The translations under genes were made by a program, and so were the position numbers. Below, piece by piece: positions 18,591 to 27,232 of a stretch of 64,000 nucleotides of DNA. The stretch comes from an uncultured Clostridia bacterium (GTDB taxonomy: Bacteria > Bacillota > Clostridia > UMGS1810): NCBI GenBank assembly GCA_934454585.1, contig CAKSFP010000007.1, positions 1-64,000 of the forward strand. The letters run 5' to 3'. Position 1 is the stretch's first letter; each line of letters starts with the position of its first letter. The notes beneath the pieces are model-generated. The model ran no database searches. It saw nothing but the letters and a program-made list of their open reading frames with translations, and was not told the DNA's origin.

Positions 18591-20831
18591 ATGGAAGAAT
18601 TATTGGACGGACTCAACGATATGCAGCGCCAAGCCGTGCTCGCCACGGACGGTCCTCTGCTTGTACTTGCCGGTGCCGGCAGCGGCAAAACAACCGTGCT
18701 CACAAAGAGAATTGCATACATACTGGGTCTTAAGAAAGCGCGCCCGTGGGAGATACTTGCCATAACCTTCACCAACAAGGCGGCAAAGGAGATGGCGGAC
18801 AGGATAGCGGCGCTTGTGCCCGACAGTGCGTCAGATATGTGGATAAAGACTTTTCACTCTGCGTGCCTGAGGATTCTGCGCAAAGATATAGACAGGCTTG
18901 GCTACACAAGTAATTTTAACATCTATGACACAAGCGATCAAAAGCGGCTTGTCAAGGAGTGCATCAAAGATTCAATGCTTTCCGAGGATATGTACCCCGT
19001 AAAGTCTGTCATGTTTGTTATATCCGACTGCAAGAACAAGGGGATAACCCCCGATGAATATCTGCAAAACAACGACGGTGATTTTCGTGCTAAAGGCTAC
19101 GGCAAGATTTTTCGCCGATACACTAATCGGCTCAAAGAGAATAACGCTCTTGATTTTGACGACTTGCTCTGCAAAACGGTAGAACTCTTTGAGAACAACC
19201 CCGATGTACTGGAATACTATCAGAATAAATTCCGCTATATCCTTGTGGATGAGTACCAGGACACAAACAACATCCAGTATCGGCTGGTTGCCATGCTTGC
19301 TCAGAAATATCGCAACCTGTGTGTTGTGGGTGATGATGACCAGAGTATATACAAATTTCGCGGTGCGGATGTCACAAACATCCTCAATTTTGAAAAACAG
19401 TTCCGCGATGCCAAGGTGATTAAGCTGGAGCAGAACTACCGTTCCACACAGAATATTCTCGACGCGGCAAATGAGGTTATATCCAACAACATAAACAGAA
19501 AGCAGAAAAAACTCTGGACAGACCGCGGCGACGGTGCAAAGATTGTTGTCCGTTCGCTGAATGACCAGATAGGTGAGGCGCAATACATAAACAACACCAT
19601 AGAATCGTTTGTGCGTACCGGGGAGTACAAATACAGTGACTTTGCCATACTCTACCGCACCAACGCACAGACGCGATCTTTTGAAGAAAACCTGACCTGC
19701 CCATATAGGATTCTTGCCGGATTGCGTTTCTATGACCGTCGAGAGATTAAAGATTTGTTGTCGTATCTGAGGGTTATTTTCAACCCGGCGGACGACACCA
19801 ACCTTTCAAGGATTGTCAATGTCCCGAAACGCGGCATAGGCGACACCACTGTGGGTAAAATATCCGCGCTTGCCATGAGCGTGGGCAAGAGTATGTTCGA
19901 CATCATAACCGACCCCGGCTATGCTGAGGCTATAGGCAGATCGTACTCAAAAATTGCGTCGTTCGCACAGATGATAAATGAGATAAGGTCACTTGTGAAC
20001 GAGATCTCCGTGTCGGAGCTTATCGAAGTGATACTCAAGCGCACGGGGTACTTAGAGTCACTTATTGCCGAGAACGCTCAGGAGGCGCAGGGCAGGATAG
20101 AGAACATAGAGGAACTCAAGTCAAAGGCTATAGAGTATGAGGAAAAGGTGGAAAATCCCTCATTTGAAGGATTCCTCGACAACATTTCTCTCGTGTCCGA
20201 TGTGGACAACTATGACGAAGAACAGGATGCGGTTGTGCTGATGACTCTGCACAGCGCAAAGGGACTGGAGTTTCCGGTTGTGTTTATGTGCGGCATGGAG
20301 TATGGTCTGTTTCCGAGCATGATGGCGGAGATGGAGGAGGGCGGCATTGAGGAAGAACGCCGACTGTGCTATGTGGGCATAACAAGGGCAAAATCCCGTC
20401 TTTACATGACCTGGGCACGCATGAGAACTCTTTACGGTAAGACCGAGGCGCGTATGATAACGCGCTTTATATCGGAGATAAGCGCCGAACACCTTGACAT
20501 TGAGGAACCTGCGAAACGGCAGACATATTCCACCGGAGCGGGAGCCGGTGCGCAGAGTAAAGCGGCGCCGTCGTTCGGCAGAGCGTCTGTCGACAGCATA
20601 ATGAATGCATACAACTTAAAGCGTGCGTCTGCGGTGAACCGACCGCTGAACACATCGCTTGCGGCGGCGTGCGACATAAAAAAAGGCGACAGGGTGAAAC
20701 ACAAAAAATTCGGTGAAGGTTTGGTCCTGTCCGTAACGGCTCGCAGCGACGACACTGCGCTGGAGATATCTTTTGATAATGTCGGCACAAGGACGCTCAT
20801 GGCGTCGTTTGCAAAGCTGACTAAAATATGA
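18591..20831 (+). CDS. pcrA: Superfamily 1 DNA helicase PcrA/UvrD
   Basis: This is a 746-residue 3'-to-5' helicase for repair and for clearing transcription and recombination intermediates. The Q-motif LNDMQRQAV, Walker A GAGSGKTTVL, DEYQDTN (Walker B), QNYRSTQNIL and VVLMTLHSAKGLEFPVVF are all present in order. The C-terminal tail has the KKGDRVKHKKFGEG Tudor-like region, which in B. subtilis PcrA binds RNA polymerase. Length is normal. Confidence 0.97.
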   Translation: MEELLDGLNDMQRQAVLATDGPLLVLAGAGSGKTTVLTKRIAYILGLKKARPWEILAITFTNKAAKEMADRIAALVPDSASDMWIKTFHSACLRILRKDIDRLGYTSNFNIYDTSDQKRLVKECIKDSMLSEDMYPVKSVMFVISDCKNKGITPDEYLQNNDGDFRAKGYGKIFRRYTNRLKENNALDFDDLLCKTVELFENNPDVLEYYQNKFRYILVDEYQDTNNIQYRLVAMLAQKYRNLCVVGDDDQSIYKFRGADVTNILNFEKQFRDAKVIKLEQNYRSTQNILDAANEVISNNINRKQKKLWTDRGDGAKIVVRSLNDQIGEAQYINNTIESFVRTGEYKYSDFAILYRTNAQTRSFEENLTCPYRILAGLRFYDRREIKDLLSYLRVIFNPADDTNLSRIVNVPKRGIGDTTVGKISALAMSVGKSMFDIITDPGYAEAIGRSYSKIASFAQMINEIRSLVNEISVSELIEVILKRTGYLESLIAENAQEAQGRIENIEELKSKAIEYEEKVENPSFEGFLDNISLVSDVDNYDEEQDAVVLMTLHSAKGLEFPVVFMCGMEYGLFPSMMAEMEEGGIEEERRLCYVGITRAKSRLYMTWARMRTLYGKTEARMITRFISEISAEHLDIEEPAKRQTYSTGAGAGAQSKAAPSFGRASVDSIMNAYNLKRASAVNRPLNTSLAAACDIKKGDRVKHKKFGEGLVLSVTARSDDTALEISFDNVGTRTLMASFAKLTKI

Positions 20832-20844
20832 ATGGGTGATATAT

Positions 20845-21144
20845 ATGCTTGAAAAACTTAACGACAGACAGACAGGCGCGCTTGTGGATGCGTTTGTCTC
20901 ATTGCAGAGTCGTGACGACTGTGCGAATTTTCTGGAAGATCTGTGCACCATCGGCGAGATAAAATCGTTGGCACAGCGCCTGGAAGTGGCAAGATTGCTT
21001 GAAGAAGGACTTGTGTATTCCGAGATAGCACAGCGCACAGGCTCGAGTACCGCCACCATAAGCAGAGTGAAGAGGTGTCTCGATTACGGCAACGGCGGCT
21101 ACCGCACCGTGCTTGACGCCCTGACGGAGGGCAAGGAGAAATGA
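20845..21144 (+). CDS. yerC: YerC/YecD-type TrpR-like DNA-binding protein
   Basis: This is about 99 residues, all helical, with the TrpR-family pattern IGEIKSLAQRLEVARLLEEG then a helix-turn-helix YSEIAQRTGSSTATISRVKR. ATG 20845 is preferred to GTG 20836, which belongs to the GGGTGAT ribosome binding region. In Firmicutes this gene usually sits near pcrA, as here (13 bases after it). Its regulon is not known from the sequence; its similarity to the Trp repressor does not imply tryptophan control. Confidence 0.88.
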   Translation: MLEKLNDRQTGALVDAFVSLQSRDDCANFLEDLCTIGEIKSLAQRLEVARLLEEGLVYSEIAQRTGSSTATISRVKRCLDYGNGGYRTVLDALTEGKEK

Positions 21145-21875
21145 GTAGTTATGCCGACTTTGCCTACCTTTATGACATGCTGACGGACGATGTGGACTAC
21201 ACTGCGATGGCAGATTATCTGGAGAGCCTTTTTGCGGAGTTTATGGACAGGCGCCCGTCGATTATTGCCGACATCGGCTGCGGCACGGGAACTATGTGTG
21301 ATATTCTTGATCGGCGCGGCTATGATATGATAGGCATCGATTCGTCCGAGGAAATGCTGAATGTGGCACGCACAAAATCGGACGATGGCGTTCTATATCT
21401 TGAACAGGACATGACCGAGTTTGAACTGTACGGCACTGTGGATGTGATACTAAGTATGCTCGATAGTTTCAATTACATGACCGAGGACGGCGACGCAGAC
21501 AAGTTCTTTGCTCTTGCCAAGAACTATCTCGACCCGGGCGGACTTTTGATATTTGATATAAACACGCCTTACAAATTTGAAAACACTTTTGCGGACAAGA
21601 TTTATACTTATGAGAACGAGAAAGTTTTTTACATCTGGGAGAACGATTTTGACGGGAAAATATGCGAGTTTTATCTCAATTTTTTTGTGAACGACGGGTG
21701 TGGAAAGTACGCACGCATCACAGAACAGCATTTTGAAAGATGTTATGGGATAGATGAGCTTATCGGTAAAATCAACGCTGTCGGGTTGCGCACTTTGGCG
21801 ATTTTTGGCGACAAAAGCCGAGAAAAATATAAAAATGACGATGAAAGAGTGTTTTTTATTGCAAAAAAAGATTGA
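21141..21875 (+). CDS. Class I SAM-dependent methyltransferase
   Basis: This is a 244-residue cytosolic protein. Motif I, IADIGCGTGTMCDIL, lies at about residues 37-51, followed by IGIDSSEEML and EQDMTEFEL; DPGGLLIFDINTPYKFE is typical of the Methyltransf_25/YodH-like group. Its ATG overlaps the yerC stop (ATGA), indicating translational coupling. The substrate is unknown. Its last codons contain the -35 box of the downstream cold shock gene. Confidence 0.88.
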   Translation: MSSYADFAYLYDMLTDDVDYTAMADYLESLFAEFMDRRPSIIADIGCGTGTMCDILDRRGYDMIGIDSSEEMLNVARTKSDDGVLYLEQDMTEFELYGTVDVILSMLDSFNYMTEDGDADKFFALAKNYLDPGGLLIFDINTPYKFENTFADKIYTYENEKVFYIWENDFDGKICEFYLNFFVNDGCGKYARITEQHFERCYGIDELIGKINAVGLRTLAIFGDKSREKYKNDDERVFFIAKKD

Positions 21876-21900
21876 CAATGTTGGATTGATGTGGTAAACT
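21872..21900 (+). promoter_or_regulatory. SigA-type promoter of the cold shock gene
   Basis: TTGACA (21872-21877), a 17-base spacer and TAAACT (21895-21900). The -35 overlaps the stop codon of the methyltransferase gene. A leader of about 75 bases follows before the start codon, which in cold shock genes often folds in a temperature-dependent way; this was not verified. Confidence 0.85.
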
Positions 21901-21981
21901 CTTATTAAGAGTAGAATATCTGCTTGAATTTTAGTTTGGTAACGGCATTTCGTTATCGTGATTTTAGGGAGGAACACAGCA

Positions 21982-22182
21982 ATGCAGAAAGGTACAGTTA
22001 AGTGGTTTAATGCAGAAAAAGGTTATGGCTTTATCGAAGGCGAAGACGGCAAGGATGTCTTTGTACACTTCTCGGCTATTACAATGGACGGTTACAAGAC
22101 CCTCCAGGAAGGCGAGAGCGTAGAATTTGATGTTATTGACGGTGCTAAGGGCCCTCAGGCTGCAAATGTAGTTAAAGCGTGA
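21982..22182 (+). CDS. Cold shock protein, CspA/CspB family
   Basis: This is 66 residues forming a single cold-shock OB-fold that binds single-stranded RNA/DNA. RNP1 is KGYGFI and RNP2 is VFVHF. ATG 21982 has AGGGAGGA 9 bases upstream; an in-frame GTG at 21958 would add residues not found in the family. It has its own promoter. Which csp paralogue (B, C or D) cannot be decided. Confidence 0.96.
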   Translation: MQKGTVKWFNAEKGYGFIEGEDGKDVFVHFSAITMDGYKTLQEGESVEFDVIDGAKGPQAANVVKA

Positions 22183-22235
22183 GCCTGTAAAAATTTTTGT
22201 TGATATCAATTCTCATTTATATATAGTGTATAGTT

Positions 22236-22251
22236 GAATGATTGATCATTC
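22236..22251. promoter_or_regulatory. Palindromic operator candidate upstream of the RpiR gene
   Basis: GAATGATTGATCATTC is two perfect 7-base half-sites around a 2-base centre, in the 146-base gap between csp and the RpiR-type regulator. Its position fits an autoregulatory site, but no consensus is known for this regulator. Confidence 0.4.
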
Positions 22252-22274
22252 GGGAAAATTTTTAATTCTACCCG

Positions 22275-22304
22275 GGGGGTGTTGCAAAAAAGTGCAACAC
22301 CCCC
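22275..22304 (+). terminator. GC-rich hairpin after csp
   Basis: This is a perfect 12-base stem (22275-22286 with 22293-22304) and a 6-base A-rich loop. No T-run follows, so it is either an atypical terminator for csp or a structure in the RpiR-gene leader, ending 24 bases before that start. Confidence 0.5.
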
Positions 22305-22328
22305 TGTTGGGTTGAGAGGGAGTAAACT

Positions 22329-23240
22329 ATGTCTGACAATAATCTGCTTGGCACCATTGAGCAAAAATACGAAAGTTTTAGTAAGAGCCACAAGCGAATA
22401 GCGGACTACATTCTGGAACACTATGACACATCGGCGTTTATGACGGCGTCGAAGCTTGGGTCGATTGTGGGTGTGAGCGAGTCTACCGTTGTGCGTTTTG
22501 CCTTTGAACTTGGGTACGAGGGGTACCCAGAGTTTCAGACGGAACTCCAGGAGATAATCAAGAATAAACTAACGACTGTGCAGCGCATGGAGATAACTTC
22601 ATCCAAAATGGAGGAGAAGAACATATTAAAATCCGTGCTGCAGTCTGACATGGACAAGCTGCGGCAGACCATGGAGTCCGTGGATAACGATGTTTTTATC
22701 TCAGTGATTGAGACGATATCGGCCGCACGCAGAATATACATTCTGGGAGCACGCACGAGCTCTGCCGTAGCATCATTTCTGGGGTTCTATCTAAACATGA
22801 TTTACGACAATGTTAAAACCATCGCAACAAATTCGGCCAGTGATACTTTTGAACAGATATATCGCGTGAACAGTGATGATGCGGTCATCGCTATCAGCTA
22901 TCCGCGATATTCCGTCCGCACACAAAACGCTGTTAAGTATGCCGCAGCGGCAGGCAGTAAGATTATCGCCATAACCGACAGCGAAGAATCACCTATTACG
23001 GACTTTGCCACATATTCTCTCTTTGCACGGTGTGACATGACAAATTTTGTGGATTCCCTGGTTGCACCACTCAGCCTTTGCAATGCGCTCATAGTTGCGC
23101 TTGTGGTGCGCAACAAAGAGAACATCTCAAAGACATTTGCGGATTTGGAGAAAATCTGGATAGACTACGAAGTGTACGAACAGAAGAACATAAACGAAGG
23201 CGATAATATCAAAAAAGCTGAAAAGACGGAGAAAAAATAA
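22329..23240 (+). CDS. MurR/RpiR family transcriptional regulator
   Basis: This 303-residue protein has an N-terminal RpiR helix-turn-helix (MTASKLGSIVGVSESTVVRFAFELGYEGYPEFQ, about residues 38-70) and a C-terminal SIS sugar-phosphate-binding domain (about 120-260; IYILGARTSSAVASFLGFYL). Such regulators respond to phosphosugars. The start has GAGAGGGAG upstream. The neighbour 3 bases downstream is a flavoprotein, not a sugar gene, so the regulated pathway is not evident. The lysine-rich tail (KKAEKTEKK) is unusual but short. Confidence 0.92.
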   Translation: MSDNNLLGTIEQKYESFSKSHKRIADYILEHYDTSAFMTASKLGSIVGVSESTVVRFAFELGYEGYPEFQTELQEIIKNKLTTVQRMEITSSKMEEKNILKSVLQSDMDKLRQTMESVDNDVFISVIETISAARRIYILGARTSSAVASFLGFYLNMIYDNVKTIATNSASDTFEQIYRVNSDDAVIAISYPRYSVRTQNAVKYAAAAGSKIIAITDSEESPITDFATYSLFARCDMTNFVDSLVAPLSLCNALIVALVVRNKENISKTFADLEKIWIDYEVYEQKNINEGDNIKKAEKTEKK

Positions 23241-23243
23241 AGA

Positions 23244-24461
23244 ATGAAGAAAATATCTGTTATAGGCGGCGGCCCGGCGGGAATAATGGCGGCGGCAACG
23301 GCGGCGAGATGCGGCAACAAGGTAATAATTTTTGAAAAAAACAGTGATCTGGGCAGAAAATTGCTCATAACCGGCAAGGGTAGGTGCAACATCACCAACA
23401 GCGCGCCGATTGAGGATTTTATAAAAAATGTGCCTGTGAACGGCAACTTTCTCTACAGCGCTTTTTACGGATTTACGAATTACGATTTGATAAATCTTCT
23501 GTCCGAACTCGGACTGGAGACAAAGGTTGAACGCGGCGGCAGAGTGTTTCCGACAAGTGACAAATCGAGAGATGTCCTCTCTGCGCTCAAGAGCCTTCTG
23601 AAAAAATACGGAGTCGGCGTTGTGCATGCCGAGGTTGAAAAAATCTTGCCCGACGGGGACGGAAAAATCGTTCGGTTGAGAGACGGCAGATCCGTTCGCT
23701 GCGACTCCGTTATAATAGCAACGGGCGGCGCAAGCTATCCGCGCACCGGTTCTACCGGTGACGGATATCGGTTCGCAAGGTCATTCGGACACACGGTTGT
23801 TGCGCCCAAGCCGTCTCTTGTGCCGATTGAACTTAAAGGTACACTTGTCGGCAAGCTTATGGGGCTGTCGCTCAAAAATGTGGCGGTGGAGATAAGATGC
23901 GGCGGCAAGGAGGTTTTTTCCGATTTCGGTGAGATGATTTTTACTCATTTCGGGGCGAGTGGTCCTGTGGTGCTGAGTGCTTCGTCGCACATAAAGCAAC
24001 CGGAGAATGGTGGATATACGCTAAGAATCGATCTTAAACCGGCACTGGACGAAAAGACGCTTGACAGGAGGATTTTGAGAGACTTTGAATCGCTGAAGAA
24101 TAAAGATCTCATAAACTCTCTTGATGCACTGCTGCCGAAAAAGATGATACCTGTCATTGTGGAGCTGAGCGGACTTGAGCCGCATCGCAAGATTAACGAG
24201 ATAACCAAGGCACAGAGGGCGAAGCTGGTGCACGCAATAAAGAATCTTGAGTTTGACATAAAGGGCTTTCGTCCGATTGACGAGGCGATTGTCACATCGG
24301 GCGGTGTGTCAGTACGCGAGATTAACCCGTCTACCATGGAATCGAAGCTTGTGGCCGGGATATTTTTTGCCGGTGAGGTTATCGATGTTGACGCCTATAC
24401 GGGCGGATTTAACTTGCAGATTGCTTTTTCTACCGGATATGCTGCGGGAAAAAATGCATAA
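23244..24461 (+). CDS. HI0933/BaiN-type NAD(P)/FAD-dependent oxidoreductase
   Basis: This is a 405-residue flavoprotein. The N-terminal dinucleotide motif IGGGPAGIMAAATAAR is at residues 6-21, followed by FEKNSDLGRKLLITGKGRCN, the signature of the HI0933 family. The C-terminal GEVIDVDAYTGGFNLQIAFSTG closes the FAD site. Reactions proposed in the family include aminoacetone oxidation and bile-acid-intermediate reduction; the sequence does not decide. It lies 3 bases after the RpiR-type regulator and is probably cotranscribed. Confidence 0.9.
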   Translation: MKKISVIGGGPAGIMAAATAARCGNKVIIFEKNSDLGRKLLITGKGRCNITNSAPIEDFIKNVPVNGNFLYSAFYGFTNYDLINLLSELGLETKVERGGRVFPTSDKSRDVLSALKSLLKKYGVGVVHAEVEKILPDGDGKIVRLRDGRSVRCDSVIIATGGASYPRTGSTGDGYRFARSFGHTVVAPKPSLVPIELKGTLVGKLMGLSLKNVAVEIRCGGKEVFSDFGEMIFTHFGASGPVVLSASSHIKQPENGGYTLRIDLKPALDEKTLDRRILRDFESLKNKDLINSLDALLPKKMIPVIVELSGLEPHRKINEITKAQRAKLVHAIKNLEFDIKGFRPIDEAIVTSGGVSVREINPSTMESKLVAGIFFAGEVIDVDAYTGGFNLQIAFSTGYAAGKNA

Positions 24462-24473
24462 ACCAAAAAAATT

Positions 24474-24527
24474 AGCGCATAAAATATTATCAGAGGTGGT
24501 TGTCTTTGAAAAAATATTTTATGCGCT
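24474..24527 (+). promoter_or_regulatory. Hairpin enclosing the ribosome binding site and start of the next gene
   Basis: Perfect 15-base arms (24474-24488 and 24513-24527; AGCGCATAAAATATT and its complement) enclose a 24-base loop that holds the AGAGGTGG site and the TTG start of the membrane-protein gene. A short TTTT follows. It could be a weak terminator after the flavoprotein gene, or an element that exposes or hides translation initiation. Confidence 0.55.
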
Positions 24528-24985
24528 TTTCGTCAGCTTGCAGTGATGAAAATGTGTTCAATGCCATAATGAGTGTGCTTGGCGTGTTTGCCGTCTGTCT
24601 TGCCGTGCTTGTATGTGCGGCTCAGGTGGGACTTAGGGTGTATCCACTGCGCAATTATCTTACTAATGTCGACACACTTGACGGTGCGGTGCTCGCCGGT
24701 ACTCAGCCGATTGTTGACCGCGGCAGTGTCACACTCAGTCTCAATGACGGCAAGCCGTCGAATGAGATTGAGATTCTTATAAACGGTGATATTGCAATGC
24801 CGTTTGATGAAGAAACAAAGACCGTCGAGGTGTCGGGACAGAGCGTGATTGAGGTACGCAATCTCAGCGGCAGTGCGGTCACGGTGTCCGTCGGCGCGGT
24901 GTCCGATAATCTTGAGACAGTGCTGAACAATGAGTGCGTGACGGTGGATAAGTCTGCGGTGCTGTGTCGGGTGATGTTTGAGTGA
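24506..24985 (+). CDS. Small single-pass membrane or exported protein, unknown function
   Basis: This is about 159 residues. TTG 24506 is 6 bases after AGAGGTGG and is the best start; TTG 24500 is too close and ATG 24521 too far. One membrane segment (about residues 19-42, SVLGVFAVCLAVLVCAAQVG) is followed by an extracytoplasmic beta-rich domain of about 110 residues with no recognised family. It lies 44 bases after the flavoprotein gene. A start-site hairpin may control it. Confidence 0.65.
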   Translation: MKKYFMRFSSACSDENVFNAIMSVLGVFAVCLAVLVCAAQVGLRVYPLRNYLTNVDTLDGAVLAGTQPIVDRGSVTLSLNDGKPSNEIEILINGDIAMPFDEETKTVEVSGQSVIEVRNLSGSAVTVSVGAVSDNLETVLNNECVTVDKSAVLCRVMFE

Positions 24986-24993
24986 ATGGTGTG

Positions 24994-25189
24994 TCGTCTC
25001 GGTGGTATATATTTTTTGTACGCATAAAGTCTTGTGCCGTCTGTGTATGTATTTTTTATTCTTGACTCCTCGGACAGCAGTGCAGTAGCGCTGAACTCGT
25101 CGTCTGAGAATAAAAAATACACACACATCCTTTGAAGAAATGCTTTCGACGCACATACGCACAAGATAAAGTATATACCCCCTCGCCTT
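24994..25189. repeat. Palindromic intergenic repeat, copy C (core type 1, nested hairpin)
   Basis: The outer ends GTCGTCTCGG...GGTATATA and GTATATACCCCCTCGCC are imperfectly complementary. Inside, 21-base arms (25042-25062 and 25107-25127) match at 20 of 21 positions. The loop contains the core at 25077-25099, on the minus strand relative to copy D. The reverse complement of about 25035-25107 is closely similar to copy D, with one mismatch in the first 29 bases of the core. It occupies the whole gap between two convergent genes. Confidence 0.85.
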
Positions 25190-25197
25190 TGCGTAAT

Positions 25198-25560
25198 TTA
25201 CAACAAAAACGACGGCATTTTCTTTTTCTTAATCTCCTCGGCCGGATCGGCAATGTTTATCTCCGCCGCAGGCACGGCCGCCGTTTCATCTTTTTTATCT
25301 TTCGGGTTGCTCTGCGCCGTCGGGTTTTCCGCCGCTTTTTTAACCGTTCTTTTCTTGGCGGTCGGTTGCGGAGCGACGGATGCGCCGCCGTCCATGTCGT
25401 CATATATCAGTGCCGTCACATATGCGTTGAGAGAAAGTCCGAGTTCCTTTGCATGTTCTGCTATCTCATCTTTCTTGCCCTTGGGCACTCTCAGCACAAA
25501 AGTGTCCACCTTTTCTTTCAGGTATTTGTCTTTGGAATCGCGATATTTTTTATCAGTCAT
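25198..25560 (-). CDS. Small ribbon-helix-helix (Arc-like) protein with charged tail
   Basis: This is 120 residues. Residues 18-55 (DTFVLRVPKGKKDEIAEHAK then LGLSLNAYVTALIYDDM) fit the ribbon-helix-helix fold of Arc/CopG-type DNA-binding proteins. The rest is a Lys/Ala/Pro/Glu-rich, probably disordered segment ending in KKKKMPSFLL. The ATG overlaps the argH stop by 8 bases (ATGACTGA), so translation is probably coupled to argH. No toxin partner lies next to it. DNA binding is inferred from the fold; the target is unknown. Confidence 0.72.
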   Translation of the reverse strand: MTDKKYRDSKDKYLKEKVDTFVLRVPKGKKDEIAEHAKELGLSLNAYVTALIYDDMDGGASVAPQPTAKKRTVKKAAENPTAQSNPKDKKDETAAVPAAEINIADPAEEIKKKKMPSFLL

Positions 25561-26938
25561 TTTTGCATCCCTCCAAAAATTCTTCGCCTTTTTCTATGGA
25601 ATAGAGCACAGCGTCTTTGCTCGGCGCGCCGATGGTTTTTCGCTCCGACACACAGGTATCGAGAGATATGGCATCATAAATGTCGTTTTCTATGATGTCC
25701 GAGCATGCCTTGAATTCGTCAAGAGTAAATTCCTCGAGCGATTTATTGTTGTTTATGGCGTAGAGCACCATTTTGCCGATCACCTCGTGTGCTTGGCGGA
25801 ACGGCATGCCTTTTTTTACAAGATAGTCCGCCGCATCCGTTGCGTTGGTAAATCCGCCGCTTGCTCCGGAGCGCATTTTTTCTTTGTTAATCTTCATTGT
25901 ACTAATCATTTTTTCAAACACCGGTATGCAGAGTTTGAGTGTATCCACTGCGTCAAATATGCACTCTTTGTCCTCCTGCATATCCTTGTTGTATGCAAGT
26001 GGTATTCCTTTCATGACCGTGAGAATGCTCACCAGGTCTCCGTACACTCTGCCCGATTTTCCGCGGATAAGCTCTGCTACATCGGGGTTTTTTTTCTGAG
26101 GCATGATTGAGCTGCCTGTCGAGCACGAATCATCCATCTCTATGAAACTGAATTCGTTTGTGTTCCAGAGTATGAGTTCTTCACAGTAGCGCGACAGGTG
26201 CATTATGCATATGGACAGTGCACTCGCCAGCTCTATGACAAAATCCCTGTCCGACACGCCGTCGAGCGAGTTGAGTGTCACGGAGTCAAAACCAAGCAGA
26301 TTGCACACCATCTCGCGGTCGAGCGGATAGGTTGTGCCGGCAAGAGCACCCGAGCCGAGCGGCATGATGTTTGTGCGCTTGCAGCAATCGTCCAATCTGC
26401 CAATATCGCGTTTGAACATCTCAAAGTACGCCATGGCGTGGTGGGAGAGAGTAATTGGCTGAGCCTTTTGCAAATGGGTGTAGCCGGGCATCACAGTGTC
26501 AATGTTATCCTTGGCTGCACCCAGCAGAGTGCGTTCGAGGGAGATTAGCATTTTCCTTATCTCTTTTATCTCGTCCTTTAAGTACATCCTTATGTCGAGC
26601 GCAACCTGGTCGTTGCGGCTTCTGCCCGTGTGGAGTCTCTTGCCAACATCGCCTATGCGCGATATCAGTATCGTCTCTATGTTCATATGTATGTCCTCGG
26701 CATCCTCGGTGAATTCAACATTGCCCGCATTGATGTCGTCCAGTATCTCGCCGAGAGTTTTCACTATCAGTTTGCTGTCGTCCTCGGATATTACGCCTGT
26801 TTTGCCGAGCATGGTTGCGTGGGCAATGCTGCCCTCAATATCCTGGCGATACATTCGTGAGTCAAATCTGATAGATGAGTTAAAGTCATTAACTTCGCTG
26901 TCTGTGTTTTTGGAGAATCTTCCGCCCCAGAGTTTCAT
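25553..26938 (-). CDS. argH: Argininosuccinate lyase
   Basis: This 461-residue cytosolic enzyme cleaves argininosuccinate to arginine and fumarate, the last step of arginine synthesis. The N-terminus KLWGGRFSK, the RSRNDQVALD segment and the fumarase/lyase signature GSSIMPQKKNPD are present; length is normal. The usual partner argG is not next to it. A TTGATT-17-TAAAAT promoter precedes it, and the downstream Arc-like gene overlaps its end. Confidence 0.97.
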   Translation of the reverse strand: MKLWGGRFSKNTDSEVNDFNSSIRFDSRMYRQDIEGSIAHATMLGKTGVISEDDSKLIVKTLGEILDDINAGNVEFTEDAEDIHMNIETILISRIGDVGKRLHTGRSRNDQVALDIRMYLKDEIKEIRKMLISLERTLLGAAKDNIDTVMPGYTHLQKAQPITLSHHAMAYFEMFKRDIGRLDDCCKRTNIMPLGSGALAGTTYPLDREMVCNLLGFDSVTLNSLDGVSDRDFVIELASALSICIMHLSRYCEELILWNTNEFSFIEMDDSCSTGSSIMPQKKNPDVAELIRGKSGRVYGDLVSILTVMKGIPLAYNKDMQEDKECIFDAVDTLKLCIPVFEKMISTMKINKEKMRSGASGGFTNATDAADYLVKKGMPFRQAHEVIGKMVLYAINNNKSLEEFTLDEFKACSDIIENDIYDAISLDTCVSERKTIGAPSKDAVLYSIEKGEEFLEGCKND

Positions 26939-26961
26939 TTGTCATCATTCCTTTCGGTATA

Positions 26962-26990
26962 ATTTTAGCATATATGATATCAGAAATCAA
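26962..26990 (-). promoter_or_regulatory. SigA-type promoter of argH
   Basis: On the minus strand TTGATT (26985-26990), a 17-base spacer and TAAAAT (26962-26967), about 24 bases before the start codon. No clear ARG box was identified. The rest of the gap to 27128 is AT-rich with nothing else visible. Confidence 0.65.
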
Positions 26991-27127
26991 TACCTCATCA
27001 AAGTTTTACAACGATTATCGTCATGATGAACATCGTTTGAAGAAATCTCTCTGCGTTCGATGAATGAATCACTCCGCCGTCTTAAAATATTCATCACAAA
27101 TATTACTAAAAAATTTCGTTTTAACTA

Positions 27128-27156
27128 TTGACTTTTTTGCCATTTAAGTGTACAAT
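27128..27156 (+). promoter_or_regulatory. SigA-type promoter of the giant SLH gene
   Basis: TTGACT (27128-27133), a 17-base spacer and TACAAT (27151-27156). Because the longest open frame would begin inside this promoter, the protein start was moved to ATG 27233, giving a leader of about 70 bases. Confidence 0.8.
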
Positions 27157-27232
27157 GTATCTGTATACATATATACTAAAGTTTCTCACTATATCTATTG
27201 AGAAAAATGCGTTTTTACAGGAGGAAAGATTT

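Noticed and set aside
27128..27232. Longer N-terminus for the giant SLH protein
   Set aside because: The extra 35 codons would overlap the -35 and -10 boxes and precede the signal peptide; ATG 27233 has a good ribosome binding site.
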